A stretch of DNA of 64,000 nucleotides, taken from Corydoras sp. C115 (taxonomy: Eukaryota; Chordata; Actinopteri; Siluriformes; Callichthyidae). Position numbers and translations under genes: made by a program. Location: contig JAFMOC010000017.1 of the NCBI GenBank assembly GCA_019802505.1, positions 3,069,501 to 3,133,500 on the forward strand. Direction: 5' to 3'. The stretch's first letter is position 1. Each line of letters begins with the position of its first letter. The notes below the pieces were generated by a model. The model saw nothing but the letters and a program-made list of their open reading frames with translations, searched no databases and was not told the origin of the DNA. Below, piece by piece: positions 1 through 64,000 of this stretch.

Positions 1-376
1 ATTTGTTATGCTTCATAATCATCTATCTAACAATCAGCCTCTTCCTCGTGTTTTGAATAATGATCGGGTTTCTCTATCCTACACCGAGCATGTTGGTAAA
101 CATGTCTGTTCACACTTTTTAAAGAAAAGGCTCTGATTGATGGGTTTTTGTTTTGAATAGAACGTTACTCGTAGTGCAGATCACAGACTTAATAATGTTG
201 TTTACATTTTAGGTCATGTTATAAAGGGTTTGAATTTGAGAACACCATTAACTTTATTAGACTTACCTCTGAAGGTCCGACCCATCTCATTCAGGGTTTT
301 ATGTGTATTTCACCGAATTTGCAATATGTCCATTACCTTATTACCTTATTTAATTATTTTTATAATTAAAAATTAC
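1..376 (-). other. dock4 intron 41 (partial)
   Basis: AT-rich intron sequence running off the left edge. No further dock4 exon was found here; no recognised repeat. Confidence 0.7.
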
Positions 377-53152
<52,776 letters not shown>

Positions 53153-53154
53153 GT

Positions 53155-53229
53155 TTACGGTTTATTGTCCATGTAAAGAGAACACGAGGTGAAGGGCAGA
53201 GCGCGGAGCGGCGCCGCTAAATCCCACAT
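53155..53229 (-). other. upstream ORF of 24 residues ending 2 bases before the dock4 start
   Basis: ATG at 53229 (A at -3), stop TAA at 53157-53155, then two bases, then the dock4 ATG. Shorter upstream ORFs at 53217-53255 (12 residues) and 53277-53309 (10 residues). They matter only if transcription starts upstream of them. Confidence 0.5.
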
Positions 53230-53338
53230 TCTCCTGCGCGCTCTGTCCGACTCATTGTTCGGCTCGCGGGAGCGAACTACGGCGCGCAAGTGTGCGCACA
53301 CGGACCCATACAAACCAACGTAGCGGCAACACCGCGCT

Positions 53339-53357
53339 GCATGCTGGGAGCTGTAGT
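53339..53357 (-). promoter_or_regulatory. ZNF143/Staf-type binding site
   Basis: Minus strand reads ACTACAGCTCCCAGCATGC, a near-perfect match to the ZNF143/Staf SBS consensus as I know it, about 190 bases upstream of the dock4 ATG inside the CpG-rich promoter. Confidence 0.7.
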
Positions 53358-53486
53358 CAATCCAGAAGCTGAACACGGAAGGGGCAGAGTCAGCATGTAC
53401 GAGGGGCTCTGCTGCTCCCTCCAGTTGGGTTACTGAGTCACTCAAAAAACAGCTGCAAACACATCTGTTCCACAAACACTTGATTT

Positions 53487-53487
53487 A

Positions 53488-53562
<75 letters not shown>
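53487..53562. repeat. (A)n followed by (AT)29 microsatellite
   Basis: Poly-A of about 19 then pure AT to 53562, directly joined to the tail of the SINE at 53563. Confidence 0.9.
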
Positions 53563-53565
<3 letters not shown>

Positions 53566-53859
53566 TTCAAATTCATGCCCATCCAGGGGAGAACGTCTCG
53601 GGCGCTGGGCAGATAGACCCAGGACAGGGCGCCAATCCATCGCTGGGCACACACTCACACAGACACACTCTATATGGGGCAATTTTGAGAATTCAATTAA
53701 CATGATCCATGTTTTTGGACTGTGGGAGGAAACCGGAGAACCCAGAGGAAACCCACGCAGACACGTGGAGAACATGGAAACTCCACCCAGATGGGGATTC
53801 GAACCGGGAATCCCTAGCGCTGAGAGGAGAACGTGCTAACCACTAAGCCACCGTGCCGC
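53563..53859 (-). mobile_element. DANA/mermaid-like SINE, internally shortened near its tail
   Basis: Intact head and B-box; the tail side jumps from attcattcaaatt to catgcccatccagg, missing the usual tatcctctattagggtcgcg segment. Confidence 0.8.
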
Positions 53860-53885
53860 TCTATACATATATATGAAACAAAATT

Positions 53886-54234
53886 CATTCATTCATTCAT
53901 TATCTCCTGCTTTATCCTATTTTAGGGTCGCGGTGGGATTCCCCATGCCCATTCAGGGGAGAACGTCTCGGGCGCTGGGCAGATAGACCCAGGACAGGGC
54001 ACCAATCCATCGCTGGGCACACACTCACTCACACAGACACACTCTATATGGGGCAATTTTGAGAATTCAATTAACTTGATCCATGTTTTTGGACTGTGAG
54101 AGGAAACCGGAGAACCCGGAGGAAACCCACGCAGACACAGGGAGAACATGGAAACTCCACCCAGATGGGGATTCGAACCGGGAATCCCTAGCGCTGAGAG
54201 GCGAACGTGCTAACCACTAAGCCACCGTGCCTAT
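53886..54234 (-). mobile_element. DANA/mermaid-like SINE with 9-bp target duplication
   Basis: Near full length, A-box and B-box intact, little diverged. Flanked by aacaaaatt at 53877-53885 and 54235-54243. Confidence 0.82.
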
Positions 54235-54261
54235 AACAAAATTATCAATATAAATAAATTA

Positions 54262-54616
54262 GGGCGGCACGGTGGTTTAGTGGTTAGCATGTTCTCCTCT
54301 CAGCACTAGGGATTCCTTGTTCAAATCCCCAATCTGGGTGGAGTTTCCATGTTGTCCCTGTGTCCACATGAGTTTCCTCCGGGGTTTCCAGTTTCCTCCC
54401 ACAGTCCAAAAACATGGATCAAGGTCAATTGAATTCTCCAGATTGCCCCATATAGAGTGGGTTTGTGTGGGTGAGTGAGTGAGTGAGTGAGTGAGAGAGT
54501 GAGTGAGTGAGTGTTTCCAGCAATAGATTGGTGCCCTGTCCTGGTTGTGTCTGCCCAGCGCCCGAGATGTTCTCCCCTGGATGGCCACTGCGACCTTAAT
54601 AGAGGATAAAGTGGAA
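54262..54616 (+). mobile_element. DANA/mermaid-like SINE
   Basis: Opposite orientation to its two neighbours; carries a (GTGA)n expansion at about 54468-54514 and ends without the usual (gaat)n tail, running into the 10-bp array. Confidence 0.8.
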
Positions 54617-54619
54617 CAA

Positions 54620-54705
54620 TTCTGTACAGTTCCAGAAAGTTCTAGATAATTCTGGACAGTTCTAGAAACTTCTTGATAGTTCTCACAATTCCAGAAGCTT
54701 CTTAA
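54620..54705. promoter_or_regulatory. 10-bp periodic array of heat-shock-element-like sequences
   Basis: About nine units of the type ttctagaaag in tandem, one of them a base short. Three perfect three-block elements of the form TTCnnGAAnnTTC: 54630-54642, 54660-54672, 54689-54701. This is the HSF1 binding pattern. About 1.5 kb upstream of the dock4 start; function is inference. Confidence 0.6.
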
Positions 54706-55009
54706 GTATCTTGAAATATGGCGAATATCCTTAAAAATAAATCAATTTCAAAATATCATTGTGCTGACCACAAAAGCAAAGTTGACAGGGAATAATAACT
54801 TTTTTCTATTCATTTAGGGTACAAACAATCAGGAAAACACACTTAATAACTGGGAACAAATTTTTTTTTGAAATTTGTTACATGGTGTAATTGATGGATG
54901 GAATAAATAAATTAAAAATAATAAAAAAAAAGGCAGAATCAGATAATGATCAGGTTTGATAGTTCAGCAGTGTTGCTGATTTCTCCTTAACTACTGACTT
55001 GTGCTGTTC

Positions 55010-55085
55010 TCTCATTGTAAGTCGTTTTGGAAAAAGGTGTCTGATAAATGACTAAATGTAAATGTAATGTAAATGTAAATGTAAT
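55010..55085 (+). mobile_element. V-SINE-like tail fragment
   Basis: Tail taagtcgttttggaaaaagg with (aaatgt)n repeats. Confidence 0.55.
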
Positions 55086-56824
55086 AGTACTTTACATGGT
55101 ACCACCACAATGACATGCATTGTTACCCTGAAGGTACAACAAGCTACTATCTTATCTGAGAATGTGTTGTGTTCTTGTTTTTTTTAAGCTCACTGTGTAA
55201 TATTCCTGTTTCTGGTACAAATGTGACTCAATAATCTCACATGAATAAGCCATGACATATGGAAAATACCTAAGACTTAAAAGGACGTCTGAGGATAGTA
55301 TGACTTAAATGCTCTACATCAAACATTTCTTTAAAACCTGAGCTTTAAAGTGCCATTGTGTGTGGCAGCTGTTCATTTATTATATCCTTTAGAACTCAGA
55401 TAATACCCATTGTATCAGCGGATAATGTCAATATATTTTTCTGCTTCAACGATTTCCTTTATTATGAATCAGTGATAGAGGAATTGAAGTGATTCTTTTG
55501 TATCACTGTAGTGTTATCCTCCCAGCAGTTAGTAGCAGCTCTGTGCACAGGTGTATACATAATAAACTGCACGCTGCCTGACTCTGGTTACTCTTCATTA
55601 GCTGCATCATATGCTTGACCAGGTGCTCGATCAGTCATTTAAAGTGTTAGACTCATAATGTGTTAGAATTATGCTACTGTAACTGGCAAAGCATGCTGGG
55701 GTCTATCCCAGATTTCACTGTGCAAACTTATATGTTCATCATCATACTGTATAAAACACAAAGAAAAAACTTTCACACCAAGATGAAGCTTAAAATATCC
55801 AGTGTACGACCTTACGTTAGTGGAAACCAGAGCTCAGAAAGAGGGAGAACATACTAACTCCAACGTGAAGGTACATGGACCACATTTTATTGAAATCAAA
55901 TTCAGAACTATATTCCTGTAAACTTACAGCGTAATTCACAGACTTTAGCAGGCACCTTTCTCTTACTCCAAATGAACAACTGATGGTTAAATGCTGGTTA
56001 GCTTCACTAAAGAGCGGACAAATGGCAACCTTGCCAGGACTTGAATCCCCAACCTTCTTATTGATAATATAATTACTCCACACCACTTAGCATCCTATAA
56101 GGGTTTGCTTGTGCTTGAGAGAATATGGCTGACAATAATGGCCATCACAGCTCCTCATAAACATGTGTTCCAGGTTTATTGTAGCGTTAAAACAGCTAAA
56201 TGTGTCTGTAAGGACAGAGATACCAAAGTCATGTAAATCAAGTTTATTTATGGCCCTTTGGAATCCCTGCTACAGATGGCTTAGGCCTTGTCAGGAATCC
56301 AACTTGCATATTCTGATCATGGCATAAACACTATACTATAGCATCACACAATACACACTGAATCTTCACTTCTTAAATTATTTATTAATCTCAATGCATG
56401 TACATATGTATTGAAAATAATGGAAATAGAACATGCACTACAATCAGTAAACCAAAAAATATGCTTTGCATTTAGTAGTAAACAGATTTTAACAGCTTAG
56501 TCTGACAAACTGAACTCATAGAGCAGAAATAATTAGTGTTGTTCATCCTGATGCACACAAACGCAAAGATCTCATCCAGACGTCATTATTAGGAGGTATG
56601 AGCTGCAGAGCATATTTGTTACAGTCGTATATATTTAAACGGTGGACTACAATCAACTGTGCATCCAACCACTCATAGGCTTAAGTCCTGCCATATAATT
56701 ACTGTGCAGCGCTGGTAATAATCTTACACTGTTATTAAAGTGATTCTTTTGTATAGCTGTGGTGTACAGCACTTTTAAATGAAGGAAAACAAATATACAC
56801 TCGCTGACCACTTTATTAGGTCTA

Positions 56825-56920
56825 TTCTCTTATTTCTACTCTTTTAATTATACAATTACAGACTGTAGTCCATCTGTTTCCTTTTTCTTATTCTTTATTG
56901 CTTAGTTCTCTAGGACCCCA
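56825..56920. mobile_element. partial foldback-family element
   Basis: Single arm: acaattacagactgtagtcc then gttctctaggacccc. Confidence 0.5.
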
Positions 56921-57830
56921 CTCCTCCCCCCCGCAACCCTACTCCCTTAGAATAGGATTTAAGAGGTTCAAGATAATGAGATGAGACACATAATTTGATA
57001 AGTTTTGGGCTTAATTAAAACATATGAACCTTTATCTGCATATGCCAGCTGTGAGGTAGGCATCCAAGTTTGTAGATCTGAATAAGAACCATGAATATAC
57101 ACTGCACTGTAAAAGCAACAAAAAAAGAACCATATTAAATTGCCCCAACCACCACATGCAGAGCAGAACTAAAGCAGAGAAAGATTCCTCAAACACTAGC
57201 AGACTTCAAATCCCACTTCCAGATTGATCCTTGATGGTGTGACAGTGGAGGAAGAAACCAATTAAAATATGACATTTAAATATTTACCTGTCAATATTTT
57301 TAAACTGTGATTGTGATACAATTGTTTATTGAAAAATCTTGAGTAGCCATCAGCATCTAATAGAGCTTGTTTTGAGCAGATGGTGGATATTAAATTCTTC
57401 GATTGTGTTATTCAGATGAATCATTTAGTAGAAACACACCATCCTCCACAAAACCAGCACCCACCTCCCACATGGACGACTTCACTGTACAAGAATATGC
57501 ACTCTTAACATATTCACGTCTGCTCTTCTGTTTTAATTGAAATTCAAATCTGTAAAATGGTCCAACGATTTTACATTTTTGTAATGACATTTTCTGACAT
57601 TATTTTTATTTCATTTTCTTTACAATACATTTAATGTTAATGCAGTAACCCTTCGACACACATATACCTGTCACATTTTACAGAATTTCACATGGGCTGA
57701 TAAATGTGTATAGAGGAGCTAAACTTCTGCTTCATATGCCCCCTTTTTATGTAAAACTGTAAAACATGCCCTTCATGTTGTATTTACAACATAATTGTGT
57801 CATATATATAAAGTGTGTTGTAAAAGTTTT

Positions 57831-58044
57831 TCATCCATCCATCCATCCATCCATCCATATTGGCTATATTGGATATTTAGACCATCCAGTTTATCTGAAA
57901 TCCATGTGTTTGGACTGTGGAAGAAATCCAGAGAATCCGTAAGAGACCCACAGGGTAGAACATGGAAACTCCACCCAGATATGGATTCGAACCTGGATCC
58001 CCAATGCTGAGAGTCCATGCTAACCACTACGTCACTGTGCCACC
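57831..58044 (-). mobile_element. shortened SINE with 13-bp target duplication
   Basis: (catc)n tail, middle missing, head with B-box gattcgaacc. Flanked by perfect ttgtaaaagtttt at 57818-57830 and 58045-58057, so the shortening probably happened before or during insertion, or by later internal deletion. Confidence 0.75.
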
Positions 58045-58619
58045 TTGTAAAAGTTTTGCGAAGATAAAAAATATATAGAAACTACATTTAACAAGAAATT
58101 GTCCTGCCATGCTGATGAATGGCTATGTCTTTTCTGGCACACTGCTAAAAGCAACTATGTCATTCTTCTTTGTCAGTATATAAAAACGCTAAAGTACTGA
58201 CAAAGCTGCTATTATAAAAACTGCTGAATGGCCTTAAAGCACTAATTAGTGGGTGTGCATCTGTATATCATGGCACCAAACAGAGATATATTTAAGATTC
58301 CCGTTGGGCTTGAAAGACACTAGACTAGTATGCATGTCTTAAAACATTTACTCTAACAACCATTTGGAGGGGTGAAAAACAGTAACCCCCAATAATATGT
58401 AAGTATAGTTCTTACTTGTAATTGCACAGTTAGTACCAGTGGCAATTCATTAGAAATGCTAGCTTGGGATGTTTGTTTCATGTTTGGGTGTTGGGACAGA
58501 CTGCTGTAGCTGGTGATCTAACTCTGATACTACATGGTTTGCTGTAAACTGGTGATACTATTCCTGCAATGTTGAGATTAGTTGTAAACGGAGTTAGTGG
58601 ACAGTAGTAGGAATGCGAT

Positions 58620-58747
58620 AGCAGGAATTTGAATTGAGCAAGGCTCTTAAGCCTCATTGCTCCAGGGGTCCTGTGTGATACTTGTAAGTCGCTTTGGATA
58701 AAGGCATCTGCATGATCTCATGTATGTAATGTAATGTAATGTAATGT
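58620..58747 (+). mobile_element. V-SINE-like 3' part
   Basis: gagcaaggctcttaagcctc and tgtaagtcgctttggataaa, ending in (atgta)n repeats; head absent. Confidence 0.65.
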
Positions 58748-59812
58748 GGAACTGTTTGGAATTAGTTTGATGTTGTGCAGAAGCTGAACCACCTCCTGCT
58801 CCTTTCAGACTCACTACACTTCAATAAAAAATTATTGTCAAAAAAAGCTTCATTATTAAACAATTATATTAAATTATACCTATTTGTTTTCTTGTCTTAT
58901 CCACTTGTAGGCCAAAAGAATGAAGGTCAAAGAAAATACAATTCTTAAGCATTCTTGCATAAGAGATCTATATTTTTTGTTTTATTCTGCTGTTCACATA
59001 TATTTATATATTAAGCAGTGAGTGTTGGAAGTTCACATTAAAGCAGGGCTTGTGAAAGGTGTAGCTCTGTATTCACAGAGGAGACGCTGGTCTGCTCCCA
59101 GCTATCAAAGAGATAAGACCGGGTCGGATTCTCCCAATTCCCAGCTCCTTTTGTGTTTCACTCTCAATCCAGAAGCCATCCCGGCAGCAGACCTGTGCCG
59201 TACACTGTTTGTCCTGTGGTTATCTCAATTATACGCTTTGACACTGAGAAGAAATCAGTAGCATGTGTGGTATTTACTTGTGTGTCTCCTTCAGCATTTA
59301 ATCTGTCAGATGCTGACAAGTCTGGAGAGGAGCCTGGGAGTCAGCAAGTGTATGTGCAAGTGAGCAAATCAAGCTTCATTTGTTTCCTTTTCTTGCATGT
59401 CCTGTTGCCTCATTTTGCAAACATGTTGCTTCATCTGCTTCCCTAAATGGAAAATTGCCACGCTTGTCTGCATAACACAGCTCACAGATCACACTGTTTT
59501 TTCCAGGCCCTGTGCCTGGGTCAGCCGCTAAAAGGATGAGAAGTCCAGCACTGTGGCTGCTCAGAAACAACCTGGAACTACAATTATTTGGATGGACTAG
59601 ATATAAATGTTGATTTAGGGCCACAGTTCTCTCTGTGTGTAGTGGAGCGCACTATTGCCTCAAGTTCTGGGTTCCATACCTGGCTGGATTGATATGTGAT
59701 TTCACCTTTTACTGTTTTGGCTATTTAAAATATACCATCATTATGAATTTATTATACCATTGAAAAGTTTGGATACACCTCCATATTTCTCCACTTTTAT
59801 ATTTCTATTGTA

Positions 59813-59940
59813 TCAGTTCCACTTACTATGATGATGGCCTTTGTAGTTCTACAATTACAGACTGCAATTCTCTGTAGTCTGTTTATAGACTACATACTGT
59901 GTTTAATCTGTTCTCTAATGGTCAGGACTGCAATAGTACT
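59813..59940. mobile_element. partial foldback-family element
   Basis: ttccacttactatgatgatg, tgtagttctacaattacaga and gttctctaatggtcaggact match the left arm of the family. Confidence 0.5.
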
Positions 59941-61871
59941 TAAATGTCACGTTTAACCACTTATTACCCATGATTAACCGACATTGGTTACTAAAACCAA
60001 AACCATTTCTCAATTCCACAAATAAATAAGAAAATCTTAAGCTTTGTGTTTATCTCAATTTGACACTGACCCCCTACCACTTACCATCCACCGGAAAAAA
60101 CCTAAACAGACTGAATTTTAAACTGTGCATCTGCTGCGCGAGTCCATCTGTATGAGAAACACAAAGAAGATGAGAGGAATGCTGATTTTCAAGCAAAGAA
60201 AAAGAGAGAGAAGGAGAGAGAGATAATATAAAGGCAAATGCAAAGCTCTCCTGATATTTATTTTCTTTTTACCCACAGCAACATAAGGACACAGAACCTG
60301 GGTGGTCTGTCTATCTAGTCCCATCAGTCATTCTCTTCCTATTCTAGTCCTTTATTCCCACAATGTGTCTGTGAGTGAACAATCATAATTTAATTACCCA
60401 GCTTACTAGGAAGAGAACTAATAACTGCCATAAACTGCCATAAAAAAGGATTTTGTGGAATTTTATACCGAATCTGTAATTAGAATCTTATTTTAGACAG
60501 GTTGCAGGGCAAAGTTTGCATATTTTCTCCTTATATAAATGTCTTCCTCAAAGGAACTCCAGTTTACTCCCATAATGCAAATGGGGTGGATCACAAATAA
60601 TAGATTGTGTCTTGATAAGAACGTGTGTTTGAATGTGACTGGCTAACAATTAACTGGCAACCAGTTTGGGGTGTTTTCCCACCTTTTGCCTAGAAGATAA
60701 TCCATCTATTGTTCTGCGTGTTTATCTGCATGTTTGTGCGTGTGTGTGTGTGTGTTGTGTTCCATTTTCCAAATCAAATGCTAAAAACTAGTAACTGGTT
60801 AAGATTGTCATTCACAGTCTGTATTTTGGTATTTAACTCAGACATTAAAAATTAACCACGCCCCCTTTTCTCCATCAAAATCTATTATTGAAGCTTGTCT
60901 TGGTGAGCACTTTAAAAATGCATACAGTGCGCTTTGTTGTGCTCCACTGTCAGTATGAGTACAATATATCGGTGGTGACAGACAGTGCAGCAGCATACGA
61001 ATGCGAGCATAGATTCTGGCTTCAGCACAAGCCTGTAATCCCTGTCAGAGTCGATCATATTCCACCTTATTCGCAGACACCACCAGACAGAGCTTGAAAA
61101 GTGATGCAGGGTTCAATCAATCCTGAATTAAAATTGAATTCATCTGTACATAGGGTCTATATGTTTTATGATTGAAATGCACTGCTTGATTTTCCCTCTG
61201 TCAGTTTTCTAGGGGTTGACAAATAAAATGTGTCTGAGAACCTGGCTGGATGCTTTACAAGAAGAAAGAGACAAAAACCACTTTCAGATCAATAAACAAT
61301 GAGCCATCTCCCGAAGAACACGGCACGATGAAACCTGTCAGTGAACACATACCTTGCGGAACAGAGAAAAAAAAGAATATCGTCTGTGAGAGACACACCA
61401 AGGACAGTCCTGTTCTTCCCAGTATCATCAGTAACCCAAATATTTAAAGTAGAACATCGTATCTCAACTGAACATCAGTTTTGATTCTGTGATTGTTTTA
61501 TTTTATAGACACATATACATATATAAAACAACCTTATTATTTAAAATGTAGTGTTACAGTAGTGTTTTAAATGAATGTGGAATCTTCAAAATAAAGTTAT
61601 AATGAATTAATTATAGATGTAAACTCAATCTGTCAATCATTTGTATTTCCCAATGAAGCATGATTGACAACATCACATAGCCAATGCCTAGTGATCCTGA
61701 AAATATTTCATGAAAAAAATTATAATTCCAAAACATTTTTTTAATTAATTATTTATAAGTATTTAATACAATTCTGTAATCATGATAATGTGCTATACAT
61801 TCAGTCCTATCTGAACCTATCCAGTCCTACTCTATAGTAGTGTGGGTGTCCCAATACTTTGTCCACATATG

Positions 61872-61917
61872 CCATCCATCCATTATCTTCCGGTTGTTCC
61901 TCTGCTAGGGTGCTTTA
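61872..61917 (-). mobile_element. SINE tail fragment
   Basis: ccatccattatcttccggtt followed by a gctagggt remnant. Confidence 0.45.
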
Positions 61918-63529
61918 TTTATTGTAAAAAAATCACAATAAATAAGATATAAATAAGGTGTCCTTTCGCTGTGAAGTCTACATATCCTCCTCGAACCTTA
62001 ACAACTTAAGTTAGATCTGATGATGGACTACATCTGATGATTCTAGTTCATCCCAAAGCTGTTCCATTTTTAATTCCATACTTTTGGCAATGGGTTTTGT
62101 TTAAAAAATTAAGCAGTTCCATTTGGTGGCACGTGCCAGCAGACTTCTGTCTGTTTCACAGGTTTGGTTTCTTTCCTTCCTGTACACTGTACATCAATAG
62201 GTAGAACAGTGGTTTATGACAAATACCAATGAATTCCATTTCCTCAAACACCCACAGCGATGTACCTTTCTGTCTCAACAGACATAAGCATGGAAAAAGA
62301 CGGCGGGTTATTTCTCTAAATGTCTTCTCTTGGCCTCTAAATCGTTTCCACTGTATGGAATTTTTTCAATTTGGCATCATATTTCTATTTATTTTTCTAG
62401 GTTACTGTCTTTAAGAGTCATAGATGTTTGGTTTTGTTTAGTGTTGTTTTTATTAAGCAGCTTTTGTTTTATTTGTTTTTCATTACTATATATATAATTG
62501 ACTGTACATCAGAAATTCTCATTTTTAAATGTTCTAATCATTGAATTTTACATGCATAACATTTCACTACACTATACACCTGGTTTTAATTTACAAACTT
62601 TGTTTGCATCAGCAATTAAAATATTTTAAACTTGTTGTTTCTTGGCCCATGATCTTGTGATGACAGTTCCTGCAAATGGTGTAAATGTAAATTTACATGT
62701 AGTTGGTTGCTTTTTGGCACTAACCACTCTTGTCCACCAATCACTTGTGTTGCTGCTTGAACCACGTGGGTGTGTGAGACATTTTGAGCCGCTTCATGGT
62801 CATTGTAAAAAGTATATGAACCTCTTCAGCGTCCTCTTAAGTGATGAAATGGCATGGTAATCAAAGCAATTCGTATTTGTATGGGAAACACACACATACA
62901 CATACACCCACAGACTTTCGCCCTTAGGTATAAGATACCATAACACTGTGCTAAAACGTTTTCATCATGCCGTGCAATTGTTCTTTCAAACACATTTCTT
63001 TTATAACACTTGAATGTGAGCCTGATGCTTTAGTCAGATTCATTTGGAATTGGTTTTCCAGCAGCACCTGTTTCTTTTAAAGTGAGGCAAACGTGTTTCA
63101 AACCTTGCAGGGTTTTGCCCGAGGGCATGCCAAATAAATAATTTAACATTGAGAAGGTGGTGTATTCAAAGGCTTCACCGTTTCACAACCTGATTTCTTT
63201 ATTTGGTTGTAATCTGCATTCACTTGGCACCGAGCGCTTCTCTCTGTTGGTAGGACGTGACTGGCACACAGAGCATAACCACTAAATAAACTGTTCAGAC
63301 TGCACTATGCAAGTCAGCCCACACACTATCGCTCCAAAAAATTAGCCTAGGAATTCTAAGAACTGGTGCTGGCTTAACCAACAGTAAAATGCACTGGGCT
63401 TCATTTTAACAGCCTGCAGTTTGCATTTTAGCTTTTAAATAAAAATAATTACAGCTCTAATACTTGCTCTAAATCACCAGATAAAAGCTTAAACACATCC
63501 CCTACTTTCTCCATTCCTTATTTCCTTCA

Positions 63530-63690
63530 CTTTCTAGTTACACTTTGTAGTTACAATTACAGACTGTAGTCCATTTGTTTTCCTTGTTTTTGTTAGTCTT
63601 CTGTTGGTTCTCTGTTCTATATTGGTCAGGACCATCACAGAACAGATTTTATTTGGGTAGTGGATTGTTTATTGTCAGTTCTTTAGTGGA
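63530..63690. mobile_element. partial foldback-family element
   Basis: gtagttacaattacagactg, gttggttctctgttctatat and gtcaggaccatcacagaaca match one arm of the family. Confidence 0.55.
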
Positions 63691-64000
63691 ACTGATGTAG
63701 TAAGAAGGTTTCACTGTAGATATATTAAAACATGACATTTTACAAAACTATATATCTTTTTACACAACATTTTGTTGTATTGTTTGTAATGTATTTATTA
63801 ATTATGTAGTAACTCAGTTCTTGAATGCAATAAAAGTGTAAATATAAGAAATAAATATGTTGTTTTAGTCTAAACAGAATATACAAGTCCGTGAGGAATC
63901 GCATGAATTTATATATTTGACAATTTAAGAATTTTGTTAGTCAATTATCAATGATATCAGCATGACAAGTTCTGGTATTTTTAAAGAACAGCTCCCCCTA

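Larger units (their letters stand above)
54716..64000. other. upstream flank of dock4, no gene recognised
   Basis: More than 9 kb with only short, unconvincing reading frames. Holds repeat relics listed separately and unique AT-rich stretches. Somewhat less AT-rich, unique parts at 59020-59540, 60930-61100 and 63000-63330 might be regulatory. The neighbouring gene is not reached. Confidence 0.55.

Noticed and set aside
59022..59446. Overlapping 79- and 97-residue frames upstream of dock4
   Set aside because: No recognisable domain, no splice context and two frames competing for the same DNA; kept only as part of the flank.

Overview
The window is vertebrate, almost certainly teleost, genomic DNA. 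It is AT-rich, full of dinucleotide microsatellites, and carries tRNA-derived SINEs of the fish DANA/mermaid type, V-SINE-like elements with the fish tail ending in tcgctttggataaaagcgt, and palindromic non-autonomous elements. No bacterial, phage, plasmid, CRISPR or RNA-gene locus was found. The species cannot be fixed from sequence alone; an ostariophysan fish is a guess from the SINE type.

The only protein-coding gene I can support is dock4 (dedicator of cytokinesis 4), on the minus strand. It starts at 53152 and leaves the window on the left. I mapped 41 consecutive coding exons (53152 down to 377). All introns are GT-AG, all phases join, and the exons together encode residues 1-1442. Human DOCK4 is about 1966 residues, so the rest of the catalytic DHR2 domain and the proline-rich tail lie left of base 1. 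By comparison with human DOCK4 the product has an SH3 domain, a helical region, a DHR1/C2 domain, a long ARM-like helical middle and the first part of DHR2. Such proteins bind ELMO and activate Rac and Rap GTPases in migration and neurite growth. Whether this is dock4a or dock4b cannot be told here.

Layout: 1-35165 holds exons 41 to 2 in mostly short introns (several are 80-95 bp), with larger introns at 19964-24028 and 26162-30135. 35166-53115 is the 18-kb first intron, with several unique, GC-richer or motif-rich islands that are enhancer candidates. 52950-53380 is a CpG-rich promoter and 5' leader with a strong ZNF143/Staf-type site and upstream ORFs. 53487-54616 is a cluster of an AT microsatellite and three SINEs, ending in a roughly 10-bp periodic array of heat-shock-element-like sequences. 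54716-64000 is upstream flank with repeats and no recognisable gene.

Most interesting points: an 81-copy (UG) repeat lies directly against the exon 15 acceptor in the transcript; a second (UG)49 tract follows the exon 2 donor; the heat-shock-element-like array sits at a SINE 3' end about 1.5 kb upstream of dock4; a ZNF143 motif lies in the promoter; a perfect 23-bp inverted repeat lies in intron 1; and SINEs with perfect target-site duplications lie within 40-80 bp of splice donors. No previously undescribed multi-gene system is evident.
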